From the NCBI RefSeq assembly GCF_047607725.1, contig NZ_JBLKSS010000069.1, positions 1 to 34,617 of the forward strand: a DNA stretch of 34,617 nucleotides, given 5' to 3'. Numbering within the stretch: the first letter of the stretch is position 1; every line of letters starts with the position of its first letter. The notes under the pieces are model-generated. The model did not search any database. It was not told the origin of the DNA and was given only the letters and a program-made list of their open reading frames with translations. A program made the translations under genes and the position numbers. Origin of the DNA: JBLKSS01 sp047607725. Its GTDB lineage: Bacteria; Pseudomonadota; Gammaproteobacteria; Enterobacterales; Enterobacteriaceae. Shown here in pieces: positions 18,161 to 27,119 of the stretch.

Positions 18161-18487
18161 TTACAGATTTGCGTTAAGGAACTCTTTCAACTGTCCTTTG
18201 GACAGGGCGCCAACCTTGGTGGCTATCACTTCACCATCGCGGAACAGCAACAGGGTGGGAATACCGCGGATACCATACTTAGGTGCAGTGGCCGGATTCT
18301 CGTCGATGTTCAATTTAGCGATGGTCAGTTTGCCATCGAATTCATCAGCGACTTCTGCCAGAATAGGCGCAATCATTTTACAAGGACCACACCATTCGGC
18401 CCAAAAATCGACCAAAAACAGCCCGTTGGCCTGTAATACGTCCTTTTCGAAGCTGTCGTCACTCAGATGAATAATTTTATTGCTCAT
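18161..18487 (-). CDS. trxA: thioredoxin 1
   Basis: TrxA is the cytoplasmic dithiol reductase. The 108-residue product has the WCGPC active site in LVDFWAEWCGPCKMIAP, the buried Asp in FLVDFWAE, and the cis-Pro loop GIRGIPTLLLF, followed by GALSKGQLKEFL at the end. The length is one less than in E. coli and no lesion is present. It is divergent from rhlB across a 117-bp gap (18488-18604) and upstream of rho, the standard enterobacterial order. Confidence 0.98.
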   Translation of the reverse strand: MSNKIIHLSDDSFEKDVLQANGLFLVDFWAEWCGPCKMIAPILAEVADEFDGKLTIAKLNIDENPATAPKYGIRGIPTLLLFRDGEVIATKVGALSKGQLKEFLNANL

Positions 18488-18604
18488 GTTTTACTCCACA
18501 GAATTATCGTTACCTGCCGTTGCAGCAATGACCAACAACAGGTTGACTTTATTTCACTGTATACACTTTCGTAATGCAATGGTTAACTGTTATTCTACCA
18601 CACT

Positions 18605-19841
18605 ATGAGCAAAACACACTTAACAGAAAAGAAGTTTTCCGACTTCGCCCTGCATCCGTTAATCATTGAAGCGATTGATTCTAAAGGCTTTAACAATTGT
18701 ACGCCCATTCAAGCGCTGACTTTGCCCATTACGCTTGCGGGCAAAGACGTCGCGGGCCAGGCGCAAACCGGTACCGGCAAAACGCTAGCCTTTCTAACGG
18801 CCACGTTTCATCATTTACTCACCCACCCTGCCGCCGAGGGACGTCAAACCAATCAACCGCGCGCTGATTATGGCGCCCACCCGCGAGCTGGCGGTGCAAA
18901 TCCATTCCGATGCCGAACCATTAGCCCAGGCGACCGGCCTGAAAATAGGGCTGGCCTACGGCGGCGATGGTTATGATAAACAGCTGAAAATACTGGAATC
19001 CGGGGTCGATATCCTGGTGGGTACCACCGGCAGGCTGATTGATTACACCAAACAGAATTACGTCAATATGGGCGCCATACAGGTGGTGGTGCTGGACGAG
19101 GCCGATCGGATGTTCGACCTCGGCTTCATCAAAGATATCCGCTGGCTGTTCCGCCGTATGCCCGCCGACGCTGAACGGCTGAATATTCTGTTCTCCGCCA
19201 CCCTCTCCTACCGGGTGCGCGAGCTGGCGTTCAAGCATATGAATAACGCCGAGTATGTCGAAGTGGAGCCGCTGCAGAAAACGGGCCACCGCATACAAGA
19301 AGAGTTGTTTTATCCTTCTAACGAAGAAAAAATGCGGCTGCTGCAAACCCTGGTCGAAGAAGAGTGGCCCGACCGGTGTATCATTTTCGCCAATACCAAG
19401 CACCGCTGCGAGGATATCTGGGGCCACCTGGCCGCTGACGGTCATCGCGTCGGGCTTCTGACCGGCGATGTCTCGCAAAAGCGGCGCCTGCGCATACTAG
19501 AAGAGTTTACCCAGGGCGCGCTGGATATTCTGGTGGCGACGGACGTGGCCGCGCACGGACTGCATATTCCCTCAGTGACCCACGTATTCAATTATGATCT
19601 GCCCGACGACTGCGAAGATTACGTCCACCGTATCGGCCGTGCCGGCGAGAGCGGTTGTTCCATCAGCCTGGCGTGTGAAGAATATGCGTTGAATCTTACC
19701 GCAATAGAAAGCTATATTGGCCATCAGATCCCCGTCAGTAAATACAACAGCGACGCGCTGCTGACCGACCTGCCCGCACCAAAACGGTTGACCCGCCCCC
19801 GCACCGGCAGTGGTCCCCGCCGCTGCAGCGACGCGCCATAA
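18605..19841 (+). pseudogene. rhlB: rhlB degradosome DEAD-box helicase, 2-bp deletion and damaged motifs
   Basis: RhlB unwinds RNA for RNase E in the degradosome. The start MSKTHLTEKKFSDFALHP and motif I (AQTGTGKT) are in one frame. At about 18860 two bases of a GC-repeat are missing, so NQPRALIMAPTRELAVQ is split, and the rest (motif Ia to the end) runs in the next frame. DEAD (VVVLDEADRMFDLGF) and SAT are fine. Motif V reads DVAAHGLHIP instead of DVAARGLHIP, and motif VI, normally HRIGRTGRAG, reads HRIGRAGESG after an in-frame loss. Even with the frame repaired, ATP hydrolysis would probably fail. The gene is 25 bp before gppA. Confidence 0.94.
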
Positions 19842-19866
19842 CCGTAAACGTCCGGGCTAAACGCAG

Positions 19867-20827
19867 ATGATAAGCGCCTCCTCACTTTATGCCGCCATTG
19901 ACTTAGGCTCCAACAGCTTTCATATGTTGGTGGTGCGTGAGGTGGCCGGCACCCTCCAGACGCTGGCGCATCAAGCGTAAAGTGCGTCTGGCCGCCGGGC
20001 TTAACGGCGATAACCGGCTTTCCAGCGACGCGATGCAGCGGGGCTGGCAGTGCCTGCGCCTGTTTGCCGAACATTTGCAGGATATCCCCCCGCCCACGTT
20101 CGCGTGGTGGCCACCGCCACCACGCGCCTGGCCACTAACGCGGCGGAATTTTTCGGCCCGGCCAGTGATATTCTGGGCTGCCCGGTGCAGGTCATTTCAG
20201 GCGAAGAAGAAGCCCGGCTTATCTATCAGGGCGTCTCCCACACGACCGGCGGCTCCGATGAGCGTCTGGTGGTGGATATCGGCGGCGGCGGCACCGAGCT
20301 GGTGGTGGGGCGCGGGGCGCGAGAAAATCCGCCCGGTAGCCTTCCGGCTGCTGGCCCGGGGGTGGCAGGTGTGCGTCGGCGCCTTCGGTACGGTGCAGGC
20401 GCTGCAGGAAATTATGGTCGCCCAGGGGATGGACGAACATATTACGCTCAGCAAACTGCTGCAGCTTAAACAGCGCGCCATACACTGCGGCAAGCTCGAA
20501 GAGCTGGAAATCGAAGGACTGACGCTGGATCGAGCGCTGGTGTTCCCTAGCGGGTTGGCGATTTTACTGGCGGTATTTGCCGAACTTGGCATCAAGACGA
20601 TGACCCTGGCGGGCGGCGCGCTGCGCAAGGGGATGATGTACGGCATGATGACGTTGCCGGTCGGCGGGGATATCCGCCAACGCACCCTGGAAAACTTGCA
20701 GCGCCGCTATCAGCTGGATACCGAGCAGGCGCAGCGGGTCGCCCGGCTAGCGGAGGGATTCGCCCGTCAGGTGGCCGAGAGCTGGCAACTGGACGAACGA
20801 TGTTTTACGCTTTTGCGCTGCGCGTAA
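19867..20827 (+). pseudogene. gppA: gppA pppGpp phosphohydrolase, frameshifted and truncated by MITE
   Basis: GppA converts pppGpp to ppGpp and has exopolyphosphatase-like activity (E. coli 494 residues). The N-terminus MISASSLYAAIDLGSNSFHM from 19867 is followed by a 2-bp GC loss near 19968. A second shift near 20090 splits QDIPP from VRVVATATTRLATNAAEF. The phosphate-binding VVDIGGGGTELVV is readable, but near 20330 about 50 codons are missing with a third shift. The remainder (GWQVCVGAFGTVQALQE to RLAEGFARQVAESW) runs into MITE copy B, whose tip gives the TAA at 20825-20827. The C-terminal third is therefore absent. Confidence 0.95.
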
Positions 20828-21161
20828 GCGCCCCGTGGAGGACGTCTTGAATTATTGGTGGGTTTGTTGTATGAGACAGTAAACCTACGTTATACGCTTA
20901 TGCTCATTGCATTTTCACATTATATTGATTTTAATAACTTTTATTTCCATCCCGGTTTGAGTGATATGAAATTAGTGGTTCTGAAGTTTGTGATAGTGTC
21001 CATTAAAATTTAAGTGGACACTATCATCACCGGATTATCCATGATCTGACAGCCGTCCCTTATAGGATGCGGGTTCACTAGGCATCGTAGTGGAACATAT
21101 TCTTACCGGGCCATACAACAAAGCCAGCAATAATTCAAGACGTCCTCCACGGGGCGCTTAC
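20824..21161. mobile_element. MITE copy B (338 bp, inverted relative to copy A)
   Basis: Same element as 6507-6844 read in the reverse direction and of identical length. It has 49-bp terminal inverted repeats with two mismatches in the right arm and the same central palindrome at 20991-21026. It ends gppA and abuts an unrelated DUF1460 gene region. Flanking 8-mers (CGCTGCGC left, ACAGAAAG right) are not a target duplication, so the two sides were probably not joined by a simple insertion. Confidence 0.9.
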
Positions 21162-21240
21162 ACAGAAAGCAGGCTGGTTTTGACATTGAGTGGGAATTCC
21201 CTTCAACTTTATCTTCGTTTACCGCCTTAAGGAAATTACC

Positions 21241-22026
21241 ATGCGTCTATACCTGCTCATTCCCTTGTGCCTTCTATTATCGGCCTGTTCACCCAAAAAA
21301 TATCCGCTGACCATGGATGCCATCAGTGCGGACAAAGCGCAGCATATCATTAATGATATACAGGCACAGAGACAGGATAGCCGCGAGGAATTAATTGAAC
21401 AGGTTTCGCAATCGTTTCTTGGCACGCCGTATCAGGCCAATACATTAATCGGCTCGGCGACGGAGCCCGAAAAGCTGGTGGTGGATTTCAATGGCGTCGA
21501 CTGCTTCACCTTTCTTGATTACGTCAATGCGCTGAGCCAGTCGGCAAACAGAACAGATTTTTTCAATCAACTGGTGAAAACCCGCTACAAAAACGGCAAG
21601 GTGGCCTTTGTTAACCGTAAACATTTCTTCACGGATTGGTTTGCGAGCCAGCCGCGCAATGCGGTGGACGTCACCGCGCACATTATTAGTCCTAAGGCCA
21701 AGGTGGTTCATAAACACCTTAATCTGAAAGCGGGGGGCGGTAAATTTATTCCCGCTATCGGAGTATTTGAGCGCGACATTACCTACATCCCCGCGGGCGA
21801 CTTGGATCAAGCAGCACTCAACGCAATCCATTCAGGGGACTATATTGGCATTTATTCCAAACTTGACGGACTGGATGTTTCCCATGTGGGCATCGCCATC
21901 AGGAAAGGGGACGACCTCTATTATCGTAATGTGTCTTCCTTACAGCGTAACCGCAGAGTGGTGGATACGCCGTTTATGGAATATATGCAAAGCAAACCCG
22001 GTATTGTGGTTTTGCGCGCATTGTAA
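21241..22026 (+). CDS. DUF1460 family lipoprotein (NlpC/P60-like amidase fold)
   Basis: The 261-residue product starts MRLYLLIPLCLLLSACS, a lipoprotein signal with lipobox LSAC (Cys16), preceded by AAGGAAAT. A longer start at 21190 would bury the signal, so 21241 is preferred. The body matches the DUF1460 / N-acetylmuramoyl-L-alanine amidase-like family. It has a long FLGTPYQANTL segment, a probable nucleophile Cys in VDFNGVDCFTFLDYVNAL and a probable His in DVSHVGIAIRKG. Members are thought to act on peptidoglycan or related peptides; the exact substrate is not known from sequence. It is intact, stands alone between MITE B and an Nramp fragment, and is not part of the E. coli lpxM-aspS block. 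Confidence 0.85.
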   Translation: MRLYLLIPLCLLLSACSPKKYPLTMDAISADKAQHIINDIQAQRQDSREELIEQVSQSFLGTPYQANTLIGSATEPEKLVVDFNGVDCFTFLDYVNALSQSANRTDFFNQLVKTRYKNGKVAFVNRKHFFTDWFASQPRNAVDVTAHIISPKAKVVHKHLNLKAGGGKFIPAIGVFERDITYIPAGDLDQAALNAIHSGDYIGIYSKLDGLDVSHVGIAIRKGDDLYYRNVSSLQRNRRVVDTPFMEYMQSKPGIVVLRAL

Positions 22027-22105
22027 AAGAAAAGCCAACGTGACTACCCCGCCCTGCCGGCCCGTCTCACGTTTGCTCAAGCGGCCTGCGCCAGAGGCGG
22101 GCGGC

Positions 22106-22827
22106 GATTCCGCTTTCTTCATCGCATTGGGGATCGTGGGAGCCACCGTGATGCCGCACAACCTCTACCTCCACTCTTCCATCGTACAATCGCGTCAATA
22201 CGACCGCAGTAATGAACGGGCGGTGAAAGAGGCCATCCGCTACGCGACCATTGATTCCAATATACAGTTGGGATTCTCGTTTATTATTAATTGCTTACTT
22301 CTTATTCTTGGCGCCGCGCTATTTTTGGCAAAAACCCGGATGATATCGGCCGCTTTGCCCAGCTGTACGATGCCCTACAGGATCACAGCATGGTTGGCGC
22401 CATTGCCAGCGCCACCCTGGCAACGTTATTCGCCGTTGCGCTGTTGGCTTCCGGTCAGAATGCCACCATTACGGGGACCTTAACCGGGCAAATCGTGCTG
22501 GAAGCCTTCATCAATTTCCGGCTCCCGCTGTGGCAGCGGCGCCTGATTACCCGCCTGATTGCTATCATGCCGGTTGTGGCCTGCATCTATCTATGGGGAG
22601 ACAAAGGGGACGTGGTTGAGAAACTCCTAGTCTATACCCAGGTATTTTTGAGCATCGCCTTACCGATTTCGATGATCCCGCTGCTGTATTTAACCTCATC
22701 CAAAAAGCGAATGGGCAAGTTTGTCAATTGCAAACCTTTTATGGTACTTGGCTGGCTGGCCACCGCGGTATTGGTGGTCTTAAACCTCCAGCTCATCATC
22801 GAAACGGTGCGAATGCTGTTCGGCTGA
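22106..22827 (+). pseudogene. Nramp-family divalent metal transporter, C-terminal half, frameshifted
   Basis: Homology begins at FFIALGIVGATVMPHNLYLHSS, the conserved MPH helix in the middle of Nramp (MntH-type) proton-coupled Mn/Fe transporters. All sequence for the first six or so helices is missing; the DUF1460 gene ends only 80 bp upstream. The frame breaks near 22320-22326, where a run of five T should be six to read ALFFGKNPDD. The rest (LFAVALLASGQNATITGTLTGQ, RLITRLIAIMP, MIPLLYLTS) runs to 22827. It resembles the longer bacterial Nramp group with the HNLYLHSSIVQ signature more than E. coli MntH. Two lesions make it dead. Confidence 0.88.
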
Positions 22828-23017
22828 GAAACCTTGCGTCGTTGATAGGCAGGGTTCAGCTGCGCAACAGTGTGGCTGCAGAATTGCGCGCGGCTGAAGC
22901 GCAGTATTCAACGGAAGAACCGTGGTCGGTTTAAAGTTCAGCTAATGACGGTGCCAGGCCGCGCCGCGCCGTGCGGCCCCTTCACGCCGGCGTTCGCGCT
23001 CTTTAGCGGCCAGGATC

Positions 23018-23980
23018 TCAGCGAGAGGGGCGTTTATAGGGGTTGGGATCGCCGGGCTTGCGGGTTTTGAGCAGTTTTAGCACCCAGGTATACTGTTCAG
23101 GATTCGGACGCACCATCGTTTCCACCGCTTCATTCATGCGCCGCGCCACGGTAGCATCATCGGCATCCGTTAACGCTTCCATGGGCGGCAGAATATGAAT
23201 ATGCAGCAGGCTGGTTTTGCCGTCGTAGACCGGGAACAAGGGAACAACGGTGGCGCGGCAAACTTTCATCAGACGGCCGATAGCCGGCAGCGTCGCTTTG
23301 TACGTGGCAAAGAAATCCACAAACTCACTGTGCTCGGCGCCGTGATCCTGATCCGGTAAATAATACCCCCAATATCCCTGGCGCACCGAGCTGATAAAGG
23401 GTTTGATACCGTCGTTGCGCGCGTGCATACGGCCGCCAAAACGCCGACGCACGCGATTCCACATAAAGTCCACCAGCTCATTGCGCTGATTGTGGAACAT
23501 GGCCGCCATTTTTTGGCCGCGCGCAGCCATCAGCATCGCCGGCACATCCACCGCCCAGCCGTGGGGTACCAGAAAGATGACATTGCGCCCCTCTTCCTGA
23601 AGCCGGATCAGCCATTCGTCGCCATGCCAGCGCACGCGCGCCAAGACTCGCTCTGGATCGCGGCAGGCCAGCTCGGCCATGAGGATGGTGGATTGCGTCA
23701 CGCAGGCGAACATGTCGTCAATGATGGTTTCCCGCTGCTCTGCGGCGATTTCCGGCAGGCAGTAGGCCAAATTGACCTGCGTGCGAAAGCGCGCCTTGTG
23801 CGCAACGCGGCCAACCGCCCGGCCCAGCGCGCCCAGCACGGGATCGCGGAACCGGGGCGGGATCCAGGCGGCAGCAGCGATGGCACCTATCCCCAGCCAG
23901 ACGCCCCAATAACGTGGGGTGTAGAATGCGTTTTTGAACGTCGGGATGAACTCTATCTGTCCGTTTTGCTTATTTTCCAT
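23018..23980 (-). CDS. lpxM: lipid A myristoyltransferase LpxM
   Basis: LpxM (MsbB) adds the last acyl chain to Kdo2-lipid A at the inner membrane. The start MENKQNGQIEFIPTFKNAF at 23980 is preferred over an in-frame Met five codons upstream. The 320-residue product (E. coli 323) has one N-terminal membrane segment (GVWLGIGAIAAAAWI) and the HX4D catalytic motif in VPHGWAVDVPAM. The conserved region YYLPDQDHGAEHSEFVDFFA is present, and the end is LLKTRKPGDPNPYKRPSR. It appears intact, so hexa-acylated lipid A is expected. The 190 bp between it and the Nramp remnant hold no gene I can support. It is preceded by a terminator for mepM. Confidence 0.95.
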   Translation of the reverse strand: MENKQNGQIEFIPTFKNAFYTPRYWGVWLGIGAIAAAAWIPPRFRDPVLGALGRAVGRVAHKARFRTQVNLAYCLPEIAAEQRETIIDDMFACVTQSTILMAELACRDPERVLARVRWHGDEWLIRLQEEGRNVIFLVPHGWAVDVPAMLMAARGQKMAAMFHNQRNELVDFMWNRVRRRFGGRMHARNDGIKPFISSVRQGYWGYYLPDQDHGAEHSEFVDFFATYKATLPAIGRLMKVCRATVVPLFPVYDGKTSLLHIHILPPMEALTDADDATVARRMNEAVETMVRPNPEQYTWVLKLLKTRKPGDPNPYKRPSR

Positions 23981-24035
23981 GCATGCCTTTCTCAATGCTT
24001 GTCATCGCGCAGTACCCGCGGCTAACCGCATTATA

Positions 24036-24069
24036 AAGAAAAAAAGCAGCCGATGCAGGATCGGCCGCT
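24036..24069 (-). terminator. Rho-independent terminator after mepM
   Basis: On the minus strand the arms AGCGGCCGAT and ATCGGCTGCT (24045-24069, one G-T-type mismatch, 5-base loop) are followed by a T-rich tract running down to 24036. It lies 12 bp past the mepM stop and separates the znuA-mepM transcript from lpxM. Confidence 0.8.
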
Positions 24070-24081
24070 GATGGCGTCATG

Positions 24082-25407
24082 TCAGTTTAACTGCAGCTGA
24101 GGCAGCATCTGTTTGACTTGGGCGAGATATTCGGCGCGGTCGCTGCCGGTCAGCCCTTCGGTGCACGGCAGTTTGGCGGTCAGGGGATTGACCGCCTGCT
24201 GGTTGATCCAGACTTCATAATGCAAATGGGGGCCGGTGGAGCGGCCGGTATTGCCGGACAAGGCGATGCGATCGCCGCGTTTCACTTTCTGTCCCGGCTT
24301 CACCAACAATTTTTTCAGATGCATATAGCGGGTCATGTATTGGCGGCCGTGGCGGATGGCCACATAGTTACCGGCGCCGCCGTCCCTTTTGCTGACCATC
24401 ACCTCGCCGTCACCCACCGCCAGCACCTGCGTACCGACCGGCGCGGCGAAATCGACGCCGCGATGGGGCGCGATACGGCCGGTAACGGGGTTAAGCCTGC
24501 GCGGATTGAAATTGGAGGAGACGCGGAATTGTTTCACGGTGGGAAAACGCATAAAACCACGGGCGAGACCGGCGGCATCGCGGTTATAGAATTTACCGTC
24601 ATCCGCACGGAAAGCGTAATAATCTTTCCCGCCTGTACGTAAGCGCACGCCGAGCAATTGACTTTGAGCGCTTTTGCCGTCCAGCATTTCCCTCGAGGTC
24701 AGAACCGAGAACTGATCCCCTTTACGCAACTTGCGGAAATCCAGCTGCCACTGCAGCGCTTTGATCACCGCGTTGATATCGCCGCCCGTCAGACCGGCTG
24801 CGCGGGCGCTGGTGACGAAACTGCCGTTGAGCTGGCCGGTCAAGGTGGTGTTGCACCATTCGCCTGTCATATTGGCGATGCTTTCCTTGAAACCGCCGTC
24901 CACGCGATCATAGGTGCGCGTCTCGCGGCGCGAGACATCCCAGGTCAGGCGCTGCAAATCGCCCTCGGCGGTCAGCGTCCAGGAGAGGGACTGGCCTATC
25001 TTCAGATTGCGCAGCGCGGGATTTTGCTGAGCCAGCGCGGTGACGTCGGCGATATCGATGCCGTACTGGGTAAGGACACTGCTTAGGGTATCGCCGGGGG
25101 AGATGACATATTCATGCACGCCGGCCTCCCCTTCCACGCGTTCGTCCAGTTCATCCTTCGGAATATCTTCGTCGCTGTCAGGGGTGGTCTGGTCGAGGGG
25201 TTCGCTGGCCTCGGGCGCCAGCTCACGCAATTGATGATCTTCCAACGGGATGATGCGGCTGGCGGGCCGTTCCACCACCGGGGAGTAGATATAGGGTCGC
25301 CAAACGGCGACGGCTAAAGTGACTATGGTTAGCGACCCCAGCATGACGCGGTGGGGTCGCGGCAGATGATTAAATGCCAGGGCGAAAGAGCGGGCTATCT
25401 GCTGCAC
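24082..25407 (-). CDS. mepM: murein DD-endopeptidase MepM
   Basis: MepM (YebA) is a periplasmic M23 metallopeptidase that cuts D-Ala-mDAP cross-links so that new peptidoglycan can be inserted. The 441-residue product (E. coli 440) has an N-terminal membrane anchor (VMLGSLTIVTLAVAVW), a linker, a LysM-like domain (EYVISPGDTLSSVLTQYGI), and the LytM domain. Zinc ligands are visible in HRGVDFAAPVG and HLHYEVW, along with GNYVAIRHGRQYMTRYMHL. No lesion is seen. It follows the znuA remnant by 12 bp, as in E. coli, and may depend on the old znuA promoter now that znuA is broken. Confidence 0.97.
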   Translation of the reverse strand: MQQIARSFALAFNHLPRPHRVMLGSLTIVTLAVAVWRPYIYSPVVERPASRIIPLEDHQLRELAPEASEPLDQTTPDSDEDIPKDELDERVEGEAGVHEYVISPGDTLSSVLTQYGIDIADVTALAQQNPALRNLKIGQSLSWTLTAEGDLQRLTWDVSRRETRTYDRVDGGFKESIANMTGEWCNTTLTGQLNGSFVTSARAAGLTGGDINAVIKALQWQLDFRKLRKGDQFSVLTSREMLDGKSAQSQLLGVRLRTGGKDYYAFRADDGKFYNRDAAGLARGFMRFPTVKQFRVSSNFNPRRLNPVTGRIAPHRGVDFAAPVGTQVLAVGDGEVMVSKRDGGAGNYVAIRHGRQYMTRYMHLKKLLVKPGQKVKRGDRIALSGNTGRSTGPHLHYEVWINQQAVNPLTAKLPCTEGLTGSDRAEYLAQVKQMLPQLQLN

Positions 25408-25419
25408 TAATAACTATCC

Positions 25420-26352
25420 TCATGTGTTGTTCTCCAGGCAGCTCACGTACTGGTTCGTTAATTGAGACAGAAAGCGCGCGTAGCTTTCCTTGTCCAAGGC
25501 GATACCCATTCCCAGCGGGTCCAGGGTGCCAATACGCACGGATGTCCCGCGGGCGACGGCGTTGATAACGACTGGCCTGAATTGTGGCTCAGCAAAAATA
25601 CAGGTCGCTTTTTGCTCAACCAACAGTGTTCTGATTTTGTGTAAAACCTGGGCGTCGGGTTGTATTTCGGGATTGATGGTGAAATATCCTAACGGCGTCA
25701 GGCCATAGTATGTTTCAAAATACCCATACGCATCGTGAAATACGTAATACCCTTTAGCGCGAACGGGTGCCAGCATTGTAGCGATATTTTTGTCATTTTT
25801 TGTCAAGACGGCGTTGAAAATTCGCAGATTATCGTCCAATTGTTGTTTCTTTTCGGGCATTAACTCCACGAGACGGTCATGGATCGCCTCGGCAGCGCGC
25901 CGAGCTATGGTCGGCGAAAGCCAGAAATGCATATTATATTCGCCGTGGTGATGGCCGTCGTCGCCACCGCCGTCGTAATCATGCCCATGATTTTCATGCA
26001 ATTCTTCGCCGCCTTTTTGCAAAAGCGGCTTAACGGACGGCAGGCTGGCCAAGGTAATGCGCCGCGCGGCAGGCAGCGAGGAGGCGGGTCCGGAGAGAAA
26101 TGCCTCCATTTCCGGCCCTATCCACACCAGCACATCGGCTTTCTTTAACCGCAGCGCATCCGTCGGCCGCAAAGCATAATCATGGGGCGAGGCGCCATCG
26201 GGCAATACTATCTCCACCGGCATAACGCCATCGGCGACGACCGCGGCCTACGCGTTGACGCCCGCCGCCATCCCTAACGCGGCCCCAAGACAGGCGAAAC
26301 GGCAGGTACGGCCAACGGTGCGCAATAAAGCGGCGGGATAGGATGAGGGCAT
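25420..26352 (-). pseudogene. znuA: znuA periplasmic zinc-binding protein, in-frame stop and 39-bp deletion
   Basis: ZnuA delivers zinc to the ZnuBC importer. A signal-peptide-like start at 26352 (MPSSYPAALLRTVG to LGAALGMAAGVNA) ends in TAG at 26248-26250, just where the mature protein should begin. The frame then goes on as AAVVADGVMPVEIVLPDGA, whereas E. coli has about 13 more residues (SLKPVGFIASAIA) after AAVVA, so 39 bp have been lost in frame. The rest is well kept: metal-ligand His residues in GASPHDY, YNMHFWLSP and YVFHDAYGYFE, plus a His/Asp-rich loop (HENHGHDYDGGGDD). Translation from the Met at 26223 would lack a signal peptide, so the product could not reach the periplasm. Confidence 0.93.
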
Positions 26353-26375
26353 GGCAATATTCTCATCGGCAACGA

Positions 26376-26410
26376 AGCGGGTTGTTATGTTATAATAACG
26401 CGGTAATTTA
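26376..26410. promoter_or_regulatory. Zur-like palindrome / divergent znuA-znuC promoter region
   Basis: Between the divergent znuA and znuC starts lies the 11-bp palindrome GTTATAATAAC (26389-26399) inside ATGTTATAATAACGCGG. This matches much of the enterobacterial Zur operator core (ATGTTATANTATAACAT) and contains a TATAAT that could serve as a -10 element. The match is partial on the right arm. The position is exactly where the E. coli znuA/znuC Zur site lies. Confidence 0.6.
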
Positions 26411-26425
26411 ACAACCGTAATCATC

Positions 26426-27088
26426 ATGACCGATTTGGTAATCCTGGAACACATTGGCGTCGCCTTTGGCCGAAAAGCGGTGCTGCACGATATCTCTTTC
26501 ACCCTGCGCCCCGGTCACATTCTTACCCTGCTGGGCCCGAACGGCGCCGGCCAGTCGACACTGGGGCGGGTGGTGCTCGGGCTTATCGCCCCCACTGAGG
26601 GTACGCTAAGACGCCAGCCCAAACTGCTCATGGGGTATGTACCGCAAAAAATACATCTGGACCCCACGTTGCCGCTGACGGTGGAACGCTTCATGCGTTT
26701 GCGGCCGGGCGTCAAGAAAAGCTATATAGCGCCGTCACTGGCGCGGGTGTAGGCGCAACATTTGCAGACGGCGCCCATGCAAAAACTTTCCGGCGGTGAA
26801 ATGCAACGGGTGCTACTGGCGCGCGCCCTGCTCAATTCACCCCAGCTATTGGTGCTGGACGAGCCGACCCAGGGCGTGGATGTCAACGGCCAGGTGGCGC
26901 TGTATGATTTAATCGACAACATTCGCCGCGCCCTCGGTTGCGCAGTGTTGATGGTATCGCACGATTTACATCTGGTGATGGCGAAAACCGATGAAGTGCT
27001 GTGCCTTAATCACCATATCTGCTGTTCCGGCACGCCGGATGTGGTCTCGGGCCACCCTGATTTTATCGCCATGTTCGGGCAGCGCTGA
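26426..27088 (+). pseudogene. znuC: znuC zinc ABC transporter ATPase, in-frame stop and Walker A loss
   Basis: ZnuC is the ATPase of the zinc importer. The whole gene is in one frame, but a TAG at 26750-26752 replaces the Gln codon of RVQAGHL (one C-to-T change from CAG). In addition, the Walker A motif reads GPNGAGQST, with the essential Lys changed to Gln. The signature LSGGEMQRVLLARALL, Walker B LLVLDEPTQGVD and the H-loop VSHDLHLVMAKTDEVLCLNHH are intact. The end, IAMFGQR, lacks the His-rich tail that E. coli has (251 versus 220 codons). Two independent inactivating changes are present. Confidence 0.95.
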
Positions 27089-27119
27089 CCGGTGCCGCCC
27101 GCGCAGGGAGCGTGTCGTC

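Noticed and set aside
21767..22483. A 238-codon frame bridging the DUF1460 gene and the Nramp fragment
   Set aside because: Its first part is a wrong frame of DUF1460 and only its middle is Nramp. It is not a fusion protein.
22829..23017. A short charged frame after lpxM (EILAAKERERRREGAARRG) on the minus strand
   Set aside because: It is out of frame with lpxM, very short and low in complexity. I could not tell whether it is an old gene tail or chance.
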